Below, piece after piece: positions 9,516 to 21,448 of a DNA stretch of 64,000 bases. The position numbers were made by a program, and so were the translations under genes. Origin of the DNA: Eretmocerus hayati. Lineage: Eukaryota > Arthropoda > Insecta > Hymenoptera > Aphelinidae. The notes below the pieces were generated by a model. It was not told the origin of the DNA, did not search any database, and worked only from the letters and a program-made list of their open reading frames with translations. The stretch spans positions 60,225,172-60,289,171 of the forward strand of contig CM056744.1 of NCBI GenBank assembly GCA_029851415.1. Direction: 5' to 3'. Numbering within the stretch: position 1 is the first letter of the stretch; each line of letters opens with the position of its first letter.

Positions 9516-12443
9516 TTACAGATTAAAATAATGCCTCTTCTCCACATCAATCCTCTGGGAGGATAGTGTTGACAGGAAGTCTTTTAAGGACTCTTTAAAT
9601 AATGATATCTTCCCAAGCTGCCGGAAGCCCGGAGGGAGAAAGTTCCACAAATGAGCACACTGAACCTGGAACGATCTTCTTCCATATTCAAGTCTCATGT
9701 TGGGGACTTTGAGTACCCGCTCTTCTAGATCACCCCGTGCGGGGCGTTCGGATTGGTACCTGGTGAACATCGCAGCTAGGTAGCCAGGTTCTCCTAAGTG
9801 CATGATCTCATGCATCAAGAGAGCTGCGAAGTACATTCTCCGCGAATCAGTACGTAACCAACCCAAGCGCTCCCTAAACGGGGCGATGTGCTCATCTCTC
9901 CTAAGATCAAAAATATATCTCACACATGAATTGCTTAGTCTCTGTACCCGTTGCCGCTGTTCGTCCGTGGCGTCGAGATACACGACCGCGCAATAATCTA
10001 GGTGCGGTTGAACCAATGACTCGACTAGGCGAATTCGGAGAGGTCTGGTGATACATGCCCTAAAAAACCGCAGACCGTATAGGGCTCTGTTGACTTTCTT
10101 AGTTACTTAGTCGATGTGCGGTTTCCACGTCAATTCACTGTCAAGTGTAACACCGAGACTCACGACCGTATCACTGAACGGGATGAACTTTCCTTCCTGT
10201 ATCTCAACCCCTGGCAAGTCCATTCTCTTCAGATCTTTGATATTTCTCTCCGAGCTGAAGTAGATTGCCTTGGTCTTGCCAGCGTTGAGACACAGGCCGG
10301 AACTTCTGGCCCACTCAGCAACTAGTCGTCCTATTTCGCCCAGCCGAGCAATACCTTCCCTAATCTTATTTTTCTCGATTTGGAGATAAATTTGGAGATC
10401 ATCCGCATAAAATAGATGATGTACCGACTTTCCGTCTAGCAAGCCAGCCAGGTCATTCACATACAAGCTGAAGAGGAGAGGCCCAAGGACGGACCCCTGT
10501 GGAACACCCAGATTGGTTTCGAGCCAATCAGATTTGCCTACTTTAGAAGTGATTTGTTGGGTGCGACCCTGTAGATATGATTTTATCCACAGGAGCGCCG
10601 ATCTTGAGAAGCCAAGATGTCGTAGCTTCCTCAACAGCTTGGATGGTGAGATGGTGTCAAAAACCTTGCTAAAATCGAATAGTAGGAGCAGAGTGATCTT
10701 CTTTCTGTCTATACCTACTCTGATGTCATCAGTCAATTTCAACAAAGCTGTCTGGGTGCTATGGTGTTGCCTAAAACCAGTCTGGAAGCGATCAAGTATC
10801 TTCTCGGTCTTTAAATACTCCGTGATTTGGTCATGTGCGATTTTTTCCAGAACCTTGGAGAGAAAGCACAGCAGTGCTATAGGACGGAAGTCCGAGACCG
10901 TTGATGGAGCAGCAGTCTTCTTTAGTGCAATCAGCTGCGCTTGCTTCCAAGCCTCAGGAAAAATGCCATGAGCGAAAGAGGAGTTGAAAATATGTACAAT
11001 AAGATCACCAATGGCCGGAAGAGCTTTTGCGATCACGCTTTGGGGTATTCCATCTGCTCCACGGGCCTGTGAGGAGAAATGTTTAATAGCAAGGACTACA
11101 TCACTAAAATTTGTGGGCTTGAATTTAAACCCCTCCTCCGGTGCCGAGTCAATATCGTCCATTGCTTCATTAATGTTTTCGTGGGGCGAAACGGAAACTC
11201 CCGCAAAGTGTGCGTTCAACTCATCCGGTGTGAAGCCATGAAGTTCCTCCTCTTTGCTCTTAGGCAAGAGGCCGAGATTGCGCATCTCCTTCCAAATGTT
11301 CTTCTTCTGATCAAGAGCATCTGACAAATGGGTTTGAATGAAGGAGTTATGCTCTTGTTCAATGCGCAAGTCGACCTCTTCGCTAAGCCGAAAGTATTCA
11401 TTTTGAAGCTCAGGACACTTGCGCTGGTTACGTTGAATCCGTTCCCAGCCCCTGCGCGTCGCGTCTCGCTTATTCATGAGTACCCTCAGCTCAGGACCAA
11501 TCCAAGGAGCGTCATTTTTACGCGGATTAATAGTTTTTTCGGGTGCTAATTCATCAATAACGGACTGTAAATTTTCATTCAAGCAGCGAATTGCATCTTC
11601 CAAACTCGTTTCAGCATTTTCGAGAGCTGTCCAGTCACAGCGAAGCAATCGGTCATTCAATATCTCCGGAGTGATGTTTCGAAAATCCCTGTAGGTAAAG
11701 GAATTTCTTGGCGGAGTAGGAGTAAAGACGTTGATGGTGACGTCAATGACCGAGTGCCTGCCGAAACTGGGCAGGAGTCTGTTTTGAAAGTCAGTAATGA
11801 TGTCATTGTCATCTACATGAATGTGATCAATCCATGTATGAGATGTATTGGGGGTGTGTTGGTGAGTCGGGCCATGCTGCACTAACTGCAAGGCAAGTTC
11901 TTCTGTCAGTGCAGTCAGTATCTTGGTGTCGGGATGAGCAGTGTCTAACAAATCCGCGTTCAGATCACCCATTATAATTTTATGACTGTAGTCGCCACAC
12001 AGCCGGCGTAATGAGCCAAACAGCCCGTCATCCTTCTGCATGGCGATTTTAGGGGGTCTGTAGATTACTACGACCAATATTGGCGGGGAGTTACCCTGTT
12101 GTATGCTACAAAAGAGAAATTCAGGCACGCCAGGTTTCCCTGGCCCAAAAGTATTTGACGAAATCAACTTCTTAACTTTGAAGTCATTGCGCACATACAA
12201 GGCAACCCCACCACCCTCTCTGTTGCGATCCTGCCGCAACAATGAAAAACCCGGAATCTGAACGAGATTGTCATCCACAAACTCATCTAGCTTCGACTCA
12301 GCCACCCCAAATAGATGGTAGGAGGGATCGTTAGCAACGAGCAAGCGTAGATGCTCAATCTTATCTGTCAGAGAGTTAAGGTTGATGAATCCCGCTTTCA
12401 AGGAACTGCCTATCCCTCGTCGCTCTTCAGCAGCCGTATCTAG
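9516..12443 (-). pseudogene. CR1-2 ORF2 with one nonsense codon
   Basis: Same 975-codon length as in CR1-1 and the same endonuclease and RT motifs, including MGDLNADLL, FYADDLQIY and GVPQGSVLGP. A single TAA at 10107-10109 interrupts it just after the LTWKPHID motif, where CR1-3 has CAA. The frame is otherwise open on both sides. Asp-to-Val in the usually strict FDFSKAFD motif (FDFSKVFD here) suggests a damaged copy. As in CR1-1, no ATG precedes the endonuclease start. Confidence 0.88.
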
Positions 12444-13244
12444 TCAAGGAGTCTTCGCTGATTCTGCTGCCGAAACTCTACTCTGCTCCGGAACGGTAGT
12501 ACAGCTCTGGGTGTTATTAGAGGACGCACAAGCACGTTCTGGAGCACTTCGACAGGCCGTTTGAATGACCTGCAGATCAGCGAGAGATTCGAACGTATGC
12601 GCTCGCTCACCATTTTTCCGTCTAACCCAGGAACGTCCGCCACTGTGCCAGACGTATTTTAAACCCAAACCGCGTGCAATTGGCCTCAAGCGTATGTATT
12701 CTCTGTATTTCTCACGGGGGAGCATCTCATTTATAAAGATTTTACGGTCTGGCACATGAGCTTTCGTATCTGGGTCGAGTAAGTCAGGCTGGATATTGTT
12801 AGCCGTCAAATAATTATTGGTGATTGAACGTTTAGCCCGAATCACTTTCCCGACTAGTCGACTACTGGAGAGTTGGACTATGCACGATGGTAGAGTGCGC
12901 GGAGTGGCAGCTGGGGCTCGAGGAGATGGAACCGAGTCGCAAATACCTGTTGGAGGCTTCTCCCCAGACGCACGCCCAGTTTGCAGGACCCGGACATCAG
13001 CAATGTCTACCCTCTCCAGTGAGGGGAGTACGGACTTGAGCACTGCGTAGGCAATATCAGATACCTGTACCGGCGAGGCCTTAGAATTTCCTTTTAAAAT
13101 ACCATTAATAATTAATTTACGGCACTCAAGACCGTCACTGCCGTGTCCCCGTCCTTGCTCCCCAGCGTGTGAATGAGGGAACTTGTCCATCCTAGGTGTG
13201 ATAATAGGATTCGAAGATTGATGTGTCGATTCGACATTACTATT

Positions 13245-13248
<4 letters not shown>
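12444..13248 (-). pseudogene. CR1-2 ORF1, 5'-truncated
   Basis: C-terminal part of the ORF1 described in CR1-1, with the conserved block containing FINEMLPREKY and YVWHSGGRSWVRRKNG. It starts in the (CT)n tract and ends CCT-TGA-CTA-G, in frame with ORF2. The zinc-binding and coiled-coil regions are missing. Confidence 0.85.

Positions 13249-13315
<67 letters not shown>
13249..13315. repeat. (GA)n spacer between CR1-2 and R1-A
   Basis: About 67 bp of GA shared by the truncated 5' ends of two elements pointing away from each other: CR1-2 (minus) and R1-A (plus). Confidence 0.95.
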
Positions 13316-13317
<2 letters not shown>

Positions 13318-14297
13318 GAAGGGGGGCAGGAAAACCGGAATCGCGACCGGGAAAACAACGCGGTTCGAAGGCGACGCGATACGGTCCTCCACCGGGAGGT
13401 CTCGGAACACTGCGCTCGACATCAACGCCCAATCGGCCCGAGCAGAATGGGCCTTGGAAGGAAGTGGTGTCGAAGAAAAAAGCGAGAAGGGCAAAGAAGA
13501 GCGGTAGATCGGATGATGCCGCCGGGAAGGAAGCGAAAATGAAGCCGAGAAGGGTGAAGCCCGAAGCCGTCCTCGTTACGGCCAAACAAGGTGGGCTAAC
13601 TTACGCAGACATGCTGCGCAGGATAAGAACGGATGACCTCGATGAAGAAGTGGGCTCCAAGGTCACGGGCATCCGCAAGACCCAAGAAGGCCAAGTCCTT
13701 CTTGAACTCAAGAAGGGCACCGATGTCGCCGCCGTCAAGGCAGCCTTGGCACCAGTCGTCGGGCAAGAAGGAGCTGTCCACTGTCTAGCAAACAGCACGA
13801 CCCTCGAGGTTCTCGGAGTCGACTACGATGTCGACATAATCAAGGTGCGGGATGCCCTCGCGAAGGCCCTACCAGAAAACGAGAAGGGTGCCGTTGTAGT
13901 CAAGTCCATCCGGAGTGGCTACCGCGGCACCCAAACCGCTGTTGTCTCGATCGCAACGAGACTGGCCCACCATCTCCTCGACTGGAAGGAGCCAAAGGTT
14001 GGATGGGGCAGAGTCAGGATCCGCGAGAAGGGTGGCATCCCACGGTGCTATAACTGCTTAGAGTACGGGCACAAGGCCTCGGGGTGCAAAAAAGAGAAGG
14101 CAGAGGAACGGAAACCAAAACTCTGCTTCCAATGCGGCGAACCAGGGCACCTTGCTGCGATTTGCAAGGAAAAACCAAAATGCCTAAGCTGTGTGGCGAT
14201 CGGGTCCAAATCTGACCACAGATCTGGGGCCAGCAACTGCACTGCGTACCAGAGGGCAAGAACCACATATAGACGCAGGAAGGGAAGAAATGGCTAG
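13316..14297 (+). pseudogene. R1-A ORF1: gag-like protein, N-terminus missing
   Basis: Open frame entering from the GA tract and ending at TAG 14295-14297. A basic, Lys/Arg-rich start is followed by a globular part and then zinc knuckles near the C-terminus: CYNCLEYGHKASGC, CFQCGEPGHLAAIC, and CLSC with a later His and Cys. Three knuckles in this arrangement are usual for R1-clade ORF1 proteins, which coat element RNA. The natural start codon is probably lost with the 5' truncation. The stop overlaps the ORF2 start by eight bases. Confidence 0.85.
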
Positions 14298-16526
14298 CTT
14301 CATCCAAGCCAACCTCAGGAAAAGCGGGGACGCAGACGATCTCCTACACGCTGTAGCCAAAGAAGGAGGGATCGATGTTCTGATTATCTCCGAACCGCCT
14401 CGGAAGCGCGAATTCTCTCGATCCACATTCGATCACTGGAGGACAGCCGTAATCCAGATCATGAATCCTGCGATCCGTGAGACTGGACCAGCTGTTAGTG
14501 GCCGCGGTTTCGCTCGAAAGACCATAGAGGGCACAGCAGTCTACAGCTGCTACTATTCGCCGTCGCTGAAGATGCACGAATTCGAAGACGAGCTCCATGA
14601 CCTAGAAGAGGATGTGAGGCAATGGGGGGGCCCAGTTATAATCGCGGGGGATTTCAACTCCAAGGAACCGACTTGGAGCGGGGGGCCGCGTGATAGACGT
14701 GGGTAATACTCGCTGATGCCATGGAGGCATTGGGATTAGTGCTCGCGAACGAGACGGGGGTTATCACCTACCACCGACACGACACTCGGTCCAGGGAGGG
14801 AGGTTCGTCTTCGGTCCTCGACCTGACGTTCATGAGCCCGTCGCTCATGGGACGTATGACATCGTGGGAGGTTCTGGACACGGAAACATTGAGTGACCAT
14901 CGACATATTCGGTTTCGGTTTAGGACTGACAGACAGAGACAGACGACACACAGACCGCGACCGACGGGGTGGCAGGTACGCAAGCTGGATGAGGGGAAAT
15001 TCCGGGAATCGATAGAAACAGTCGAAGATCTCCCGATGAACTCCGCCTCGGACGAAGCTGTGGCGATGGTAACATCCGCCATCACGAGAGCTTGCGACGC
15101 GTCGATGCCTCGCAGGACAACACCATGTTTCTGGAGGAAACCAGAGTACTGGATCACAGATGAGATCAAGGCTCTACGAAGACCGAGCAACAAGAAAAGG
15201 AGGACCGCATGGCGATCAAGAAGGTGCAACGACCATCGCTGGCGGAAGATGACAGAGCGTACAAAGAAGCAAAGAAGGCTCTCGTTCTAGCCATCCGGAG
15301 GAGCAAAGAGAAGTGCTGGGGTGAACTGTGCGACATGGTTAACGAAGACCCCTGGGGCACGCCATATCGCGTGGTCATGTCAAAGGTCCGACCCCGGAAG
15401 GGCAACCCAGCACCGACCGATGCAGCAACATTGCACACCATCGTGGAAGACCTCTTCCCAGCAGGAGAACCCAGAGTTACATTCCCTACGGAGAGCGAAG
15501 ACCCCATCCCGCTCTTCACTATGCAAGAGCTACTCATAGCGGCGAAGAGAATGCCGAACGGCAAGGCCCCTGGCCTGGATGGCATCCCAAACGAGGCTCT
15601 GAAACTGGTCTTCAAATACAAGCCAGATCTACTCCTCGACCTCTTCAACATCTGTCTGAGCGCGGGAACTTTCCCGGACAAGTGGAAACGCCAGAAGCTC
15701 GTCCTGATACCTAAGGGTCAAGGAGGTCAACGCCCCCTCAGCATGCTCGACAATATCGGGAAAATGTACGAGAGGATGGTGCTCAACAGGGTGGAAAAAG
15801 CCTACGAAGAAGGCGGTGGGCTATCACCAATGGAGTTCGGGTTCCGGAAGGGACGGAGCACTGTGCACGCGATCGAGGCGGTCCAAGAACGGGTTCAAGC
15901 GTCGGTAGGGAACCCATACCAAGGAAGAGGAGGATTCTGTGCCATCATTGCGTTGGACATAAAGAACGCATTCAACTGCGCGAGCTGGGAGCGAGTCTAT
16001 CAATCCCAAGGAGGTAAAGTGCCCCCCTATCTACTAGCCGTCACGAGTGACTACCTGCGGAACAGGACCCTCGTGTACGACACCGACGAGGGACAAGAGA
16101 TTCGGGTACTGTCCGCCGGAATCGGACAGGGATCGGTCTCCGGGCCGTTCAACTGGAACACCCAGTATGACAGCTTACTGTCTATCGAACTGCCAGGAGG
16201 AGTGATAATAGTGGCTTTCGCGGACGACGCGGGACTCATAGTATGGGCTGACAACGAGGAACTCTTGGGTAGACGCGCGAACGAAGCGCTGGCCCGAGTC
16301 TACGAGTGGATGATTAGCAGGCTTCTGGAGCTCGCTGTCAAGAAGTGCGAAGCAATCGTGGTCACAAGGCGTAGGAAGTTTGACCTACCCCGGTTTCATA
16401 TCAACGGGCAAGAGATTCCACGGAAGACAGAGCTGAAATACCTCGGTGTATGGCTCGATGACAAGTGGTCGTTCAAGAAGCACATCCAGGAAGCCGCCCA
16501 GAAGGCGAGCAGGGTTGGTGCGGCGC
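14290..16526 (+). pseudogene. R1-A ORF2, N-terminal part (endonuclease, RT), frameshifted
   Basis: Starts at ATG 14290, inside the end of ORF1 (AAATGGCTAG), beginning MASFIQANL. Endonuclease motifs are LIISEPPRK, IIAGDFNSKEPTW and LSDHRHIRF. A frameshift near 14700 and another near 15200 break the frame. RT motifs are intact: KAPGLDGIPNEALK, GFRKGRSTVHAI, IALDIKNAFN, GIGQGSVSGPFNWN and catalytic FADDAGLIVWAD. The frame is cut at 16526 by the palindromic insertion and resumes at 18422. Confidence 0.88.
16520..16526. other. Target-site duplication, left copy (GCGGCGC)
   Basis: GCGGCGC here is repeated at 18415-18421, immediately outside the two ends of the palindromic element. An 8-bp duplication TGCGGCGC is possible if the last T of the right end is assigned to the target. 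Confidence 0.85.
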
Positions 16527-18414
16527 ACACTGGGAACTTATGCAAATTTTTTCCGGACCATCTCTCACAACCGAACCAGGCAAGGTTTGACGAAGTGAGT
16601 TAGCTCGATGTCTCCGCCAACTCTTCCTCTTCACAGGAAAAGTTCTCAAATTAGTGACAGATCAACATTTTTCCCGTAATATTAGCGAATCTGAATAAAA
16701 ATCTGCACCCGTTAGGCTCAAGTCAACTTCAAGTCGATGTAGAGACCCGAATTTTCACTCGATCGAGGTGAAATTTTGAACACTCTCCCAGTTCGATAGG
16801 GAAAAGGGGATAATGCGGTCAAAAATGGAATTATAATGATAGTCTTATCATTATAAAGTTTTTCCATTTTTTGGCCAAAATTAATCAAATTTTATATGTA
16901 TCGATAGAGAAAAATTTTTTCAATGCAGAAATGTAATGGGCTAAACTTTCTGACTATTGGATGATATGATAAAAGGACTTTTAACCCTCTAAGAGAAGCC
17001 GACACAGAAGTAGTTGACTTTGCGGTTTGACTTTTAGAGGCCCATAAGACCGATACCATCGGTAAATCCCGACGGAAAATATAAGTCCGCAGCCAGGCTC
17101 GGGTCATAAACAACCCTCATGAAGCCATTATGAACTAACTCCAGCCCAATCCTGAATAATCGAAATAATCGAATTGCCCCCATTCTGATTGCGGAATCTG
17201 CTTGCTGATACCAGGCTGATCAATTACAAACTTGAATGGGAGAAATCGGATAAGATTAACTATAAAAAAATGATGATCGGCGATATCACCACAATCGATA
17301 TTATCTTATCAGATATTGGCCGATTTCGACCATTCGAGTTTCTAAATGATCGGCTTGATATCAGTAAGCATATTCCATTATCAGAGTGTGGTTAATCCAA
17401 TTATTTTGATTAGTCAAAAGTTGGATAGGAGATTCCGTAATGACTTTATGAGGGTCGTTTATTACTCAAGTATTGAGTAATAAACGACCCTCATAAGGTC
17501 ATTACGGAATCTCCTATCCAATTTTTGACTAATCAAAATAATTGGATTAACCACACTCTGATAATGGAATATGCTTACTGATATCAAGCCGATCATTTAG
17601 AAACTCGAATGGTCGAAATCGGCCAATATCTGATAAGATAATATCGATTGTAGTGATATAGCCGATCATCATTTTTTATAGTTAATCTTATCCGATTTCT
17701 CCCATTCATGTTTGTAATTGATCAGCCTGGTATCAGCAAGCAGATTCCGCAATCAGAATGGGGGCAATTCGATTATTTCGATTATTCAGAATTGGGCTGG
17801 AGTTAGTTCATAATGGCTTTATGAGGGTTGTTTATGACCCGAGCCTGGCTGCGGACTTATATTTTCCGTCGGGATTTACCGATGGTATCGGTCTTATGGG
17901 CCTCTAAAAGTCAAACCGCAAAGTCAACTACTTCTGTGTCGGCTTCTCTTAGAGGGTTAAAAGTCCTTTTATCATATCATCCAATAGTCAGAAAGTTTAG
18001 CCCATTACATTTCTGCATTGAAAAAATTTTTCTCTATCGATACATATAAAATTTGATTAATTTTGGCCAAAAAATGGAAAAACTTTATAATGATAAGACT
18101 ATCATTATAATTCCATTTTTGACCGCATTATCCCCTTTTCCCTATCGAACTGGGAGAGTGTTCAAAATTTCACCTCGATCGAGTGAAAATTCGGGTCTCT
18201 ACATCGACTTGAAGTTGACTTGAGCCTAACGGGTGCAGATTTTTATTCAGATTCGCTAATATTACGGGAAAAATATTGATCTGTCACTAATTTGAGAACT
18301 TTTCCTGTGAAGAGGAAGAGTTGGCGGAGACATCGAGCTAACTCACTTCGTCAAACCTTGCCTGGTTCGGTTGTGAGAGATGGTCCGGAAAAAATTTGCA
18401 TAAGTTCCCAGTGT
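16527..18414. mobile_element. Foldback-1: near-perfect 1,888-bp palindromic DNA transposon
   Basis: Begins ACACTGGGAACTTATGCAAA and ends with the exact reverse complement. The arms meet at 17470-17472 with a 3-base spacer between TTACTCAA and TTGAGTAA, so each arm is about 942 bp. Few mismatches are visible between arms, for example near 16670 against 18275. Both arms encode the same 73-codon frame (16892-17113 minus and 17828-18049 plus), with no recognisable domain. No transposase is present, so it is non-autonomous. A 7- or 8-bp target duplication suits hAT-, P- or Merlin-type enzymes, but the family is not assigned. Removing the element plus one duplication copy (1,895 bp) restores the R1-A ORF2 frame. 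Confidence 0.93.
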
Positions 18415-18421
18415 GCGGCGC
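18415..18421. other. Target-site duplication, right copy (GCGGCGC)
   Basis: Matches 16520-16526 and adjoins the right end of the palindromic element. R1-A ORF2 continues directly after it. Confidence 0.85.
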
Positions 18422-19215
18422 TCCAGCGGCTTATGCCGAATATCGGAGGACCCAAGGAAAAGAGGCGCGCACTTCTCAACACCGTCACTACCTCCATCAT
18501 GCTGTACGGTGCACCCGTGTGGGGGAAGAGAGTAGAGAAGACCATCATCGAGAAGAGAATGGGGCCTGTCCACCGAAGAGCGGCCCTGAGGAGTATCCGT
18601 GCCTACCGCACTGTGTCAGGAGATGCGGCTTACGTATTGGCGAGTACTCCGCCCATCCACTTGCTCGTCGCGGAGCGAGTCAGGATCTGGGACCGCCAGA
18701 AAGTGATCGGAGCCGAACGAGTACTCACTCCGACGATGAAGGAGATCATCCGCGACAACGAGAAGGAAACCACCCTTGAGCATTGGCAAACTGAGTGGGA
18801 TTCGCCATTTGCAAACGGCAGATGGACGCACCGGCTGATCCGTGACGTAGCCAAGTGGGCGGAACGCACCCACGGAGAGATGGACTACTGGACGACGCAG
18901 GCACTGAGCGATCATGGTTGCTTCGGTTCCTATCTAACCAGGTTCAAGAAGAGGACGACCCCAGCATGTCAGTCATGCGGGGACGAATGGGATGACGCCG
19001 AACATGCCCTGTTCAAGTGCAGCAACACCCGGAGAGAGCGCGCCGAGCTGGATGAATGGCTGGGTGCTCAACTAACACCTGAGAATCTCGTCCCGTACTT
19101 GCTCCGCAACCAGGAGACATGGGATAGACTCACCGGATACATCAAGCTGGTGATGACCCGCAAAGAGGAGAAAGAGAGGGAAGTAAGGCGCCTCGAAGCA
19201 GGCGAATCACAGTGA
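18422..19215 (+). pseudogene. R1-A ORF2, C-terminal part with CCHC motif
   Basis: Continuation of the frame ending at 16526: LMPNIGGP, then MLYGAPVWG, then the CQSCGDEWDDAEH...FKC zinc motif and the stop at 19213-19215. It is almost identical to R1-B 7973-8689. Confidence 0.9.
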
Positions 19216-19662
19216 CTCTGCCGATTGAAACAGAAGAGGCCCAAATGATTCCAGGAGGAATCTGATGCACTGAAGAGGGAAGAGAGAAGAAAGAAGAGAG
19301 AAGAAAGAAGATGAAGAATGAAGAGATGGAAGAAGATCGAAGAAAGGGAAACGACACCTGCGAGTCGTGAGAAGAGAGACGCTCGATCCTGAGCGCGAGA
19401 CGCCGCCGGCCCTGAAGTAATGCTCACGCGGTGCCGGGGCCGGATTGGTAAGTTGGTGGATCTCTCCCTTGTCCAATGGCCGGCGCCAACGGAGAAGGAA
19501 GAGAGGGTTTACCCGGTTCGGATGGCCGTATCGATGCGGATTCCAGCCCGGGACTGTTGGGGAGGTGCTGGCCAGCCGTGTTTGGCTGACCGGTGCCTCT
19601 CCTTCGTACGTCGCAGCGTATTTGCCCTACAACCACCTTAAAAAAAAAAAAAAAAAAAAAAA

Positions 19663-19663
<1 letters not shown>

Positions 19664-19697
<34 letters not shown>
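19664..19697. repeat. (GA)n right of R1-A, right shoulder of the ancestral tract
   Basis: GA repeat after the R1-A poly(A), leading into GAATAGTTTTGATG, which also follows the GA tract at 37776-37819. This marks the right end of the 17.7-kb retrotransposon chain. Confidence 0.9.
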
Positions 19698-20277
19698 ATA
19701 GTTTTGATGAATGTGAGCAGTAAGAATCATGCAATAGGTGATATTTACGAGACGTTCTTGGCTTAGGGCAGAGGTTATGATCCTCTCTGCTGGTGCAACG
19801 CCCAGACATAGAATTTCCCTTCAAATAAGGGTTGGAGCGCCACCTAACAGTATGAATAACCCCCAGATGTTCTCTTTGCTGGACGATAATGAGAGGTGTT
19901 TTTTTTTCATCGGGGCTTACGGTAGGTGTTCTTCTTCGTCCGGGCATACGGCAGGTATTTTCCTCGTCCGGGCATACGGCAGGTGTTTTTCTTCGTCGGG
20001 GCATACGGCAGGTGTTTTTCTTCGTCCGGGCATACGGCAGGTGTTCTTTTTCGTCCGGGCTCACGGGAGGTGTTTTTCTTCGTCCGGGCATCCGGCAAAC
20101 GTTACTTTTCGGCGCCGATCACGACCAAGTGTTATTTTTCGAGGCGGGTACGGGAGAAGTGCTACTCTTCGACGCTTGATACATATCGTGTTACTTTTCG
20201 TCGGTGACTAACACGCAAGTGTAAGTCTTCGTCGCTTGATAGTATGCAAGTGTTTTTCTTCTTCGGGGGCGACGATA
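19698..20277 (+). repeat. Minisatellite block 1, 29-bp units
   Basis: A unique leader (19698-19880, TAGTTTTGATGAATGTGAGC onward) is followed by roughly a dozen 29-bp units. Each unit contains GTGTTTTTC and then TTCGTCSGGGCATACRGCAG. Units are regular from about 19890 to 20100 and increasingly divergent toward GGGGGCGACGATAT at 20264-20277. The leader and both ends are shared with block 3 (37820-38455). Block 2 (35574-36300) is in the opposite orientation. Long frames through it come from stop-free repeats, not genes. Confidence 0.88.
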
Positions 20278-21448
20278 TATCGACTATCGGACGAACATAT
20301 CGACCAAAGTACCTTTTGTATGTGCCCGCGGATCGTGAGAAAAGTGCATCCTCGCACGACTGATCTAGTGCACTGAACGCGAGTGACAAAATGTGTATTT
20401 AGATCGGAAACTTTAGTGAATAGATGTGATCTCCTGTGAAGTTACACGAAATTTACGAATCACTGGCTTGGATCACCAACCCCGCTCCAGACTCCTCATC
20501 CTCGTGCTTCAACCCCAAGGGAAGCACCTCAGCTCCCGAACATTGGCCCTTCGAGCCGGATGAGGAGCCGGCAGGAGCAGATTTTCACCGATCTCATGGT
20601 GAATTTCAGTCACTTGCAGTAGGTTAAAAATCCATTCTCACGATTCCCCGCACGGCAATCGTGCCAGATTTCAGCGCTTTTTCCCTCGCTTCTTGCTCAT
20701 CATCAAGGAGCTGAGCGACGTACAAGCATTTTAGGAAAAGGAGACTGCACCACCCTCACGTGCAAGTCAAAACCGCATCGTCGCGCGACTCCCATAAACC
20801 CTGTGTAAGCTTGCAGCTACACATGGGGATCATCTACAGGAGAGATCTTCTATCTCTCTCGCCCCGCTGTAACGGCCGAGTTGGTCAAATTTTCATCTCG
20901 CCACACGTGACGTCAGTCTAGTCCGTGTGAGCTTTTCCTGTGTAGAGCAGTCAATCACGTGATGTGCTGTTCGAACAGCCGTTGACTCGTGCAAGACCTT
21001 CTTGCCGCGCCGCGCACCTCACCTCATTGTCTCTCTCTCGCTGAGTACCCCTACCTCGGCCGATCGGACATCGTCCGCTTAGGCCATATGTTCGAGTAGT
21101 GCACTGTACACTACGTGCGCTGTCTAACTCACTTTCTCGAATCGCTCTCTCTTGCGCTTGAATTCTCGCAAAGCTGGTAATGTGTGCTTTGCTTATGCGT
21201 GTGTGAGCGTGTTACTCACCGCTAGACCCCACCTCACCTCGTGAGCTCGAGCTTCTGCCCGGACTTGGAACTTGTGATTTGATCGCAATTTCAGAGCGAT
21301 CATCTCCCGCGCTCAGCTGTTTATTGGCTCGCGCTAATTGGTTCAACCGCTCTCGCCACACTTGCGAGGCTAAGCGCACCTCAAAAATTGTACGTAAATC
21401 GTACGATATTACTGATTTTTGTGGATTTCACCCAGAATCAGCCTCAAG
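20278..21448. other. Noncoding region upstream of BEL/Pao gag
   Basis: No gene recognised. The part nearest gag is expected to hold the 5' LTR and primer-binding site of the BEL/Pao element, but no matching direct repeat was found downstream of its pol gene, so no LTR is annotated. Short frames here show no motif. Confidence 0.4.

Larger units (their letters stand above)
9205..13248 (-). mobile_element. CR1-2: 5'-truncated CR1/L2-like retrotransposon
   Basis: Minus-strand copy closely related to CR1-1 over ORF2 and the ORF1 C-terminus. It has a GATA/ATCT tail at 9205-9217 and a 5' truncation inside ORF1 at 13248, where the sequence passes directly into (GA)n. One nonsense mutation is visible in ORF2. 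Confidence 0.9.
13316..19663 (+). mobile_element. R1-A: R1/TRAS-like retrotransposon, 5'-truncated
   Basis: Carries gag-like ORF1, ORF2 (endonuclease, RT, CCHC), a 3' UTR at 19216-19639 and poly(A) at 19640-19663. It is flanked by GA on both sides (13249-13315 and 19664-19697). A palindromic DNA element at 16527-18414 splits ORF2. Without that insertion the copy is about 4.45 kb. ORF2 also has at least two frameshifts, so it is inactive. Gag with three CCHC knuckles, ORF overlap and FADD-type RT place it in the R1 clade, which contains many target-specific families. Confidence 0.9.

Noticed and set aside
20278..21448. BEL/Pao 5' LTR, with a 3' LTR in 33451-33900
   Set aside because: By eye I could not find matching direct repeats between the two regions, so no LTR pair is claimed.
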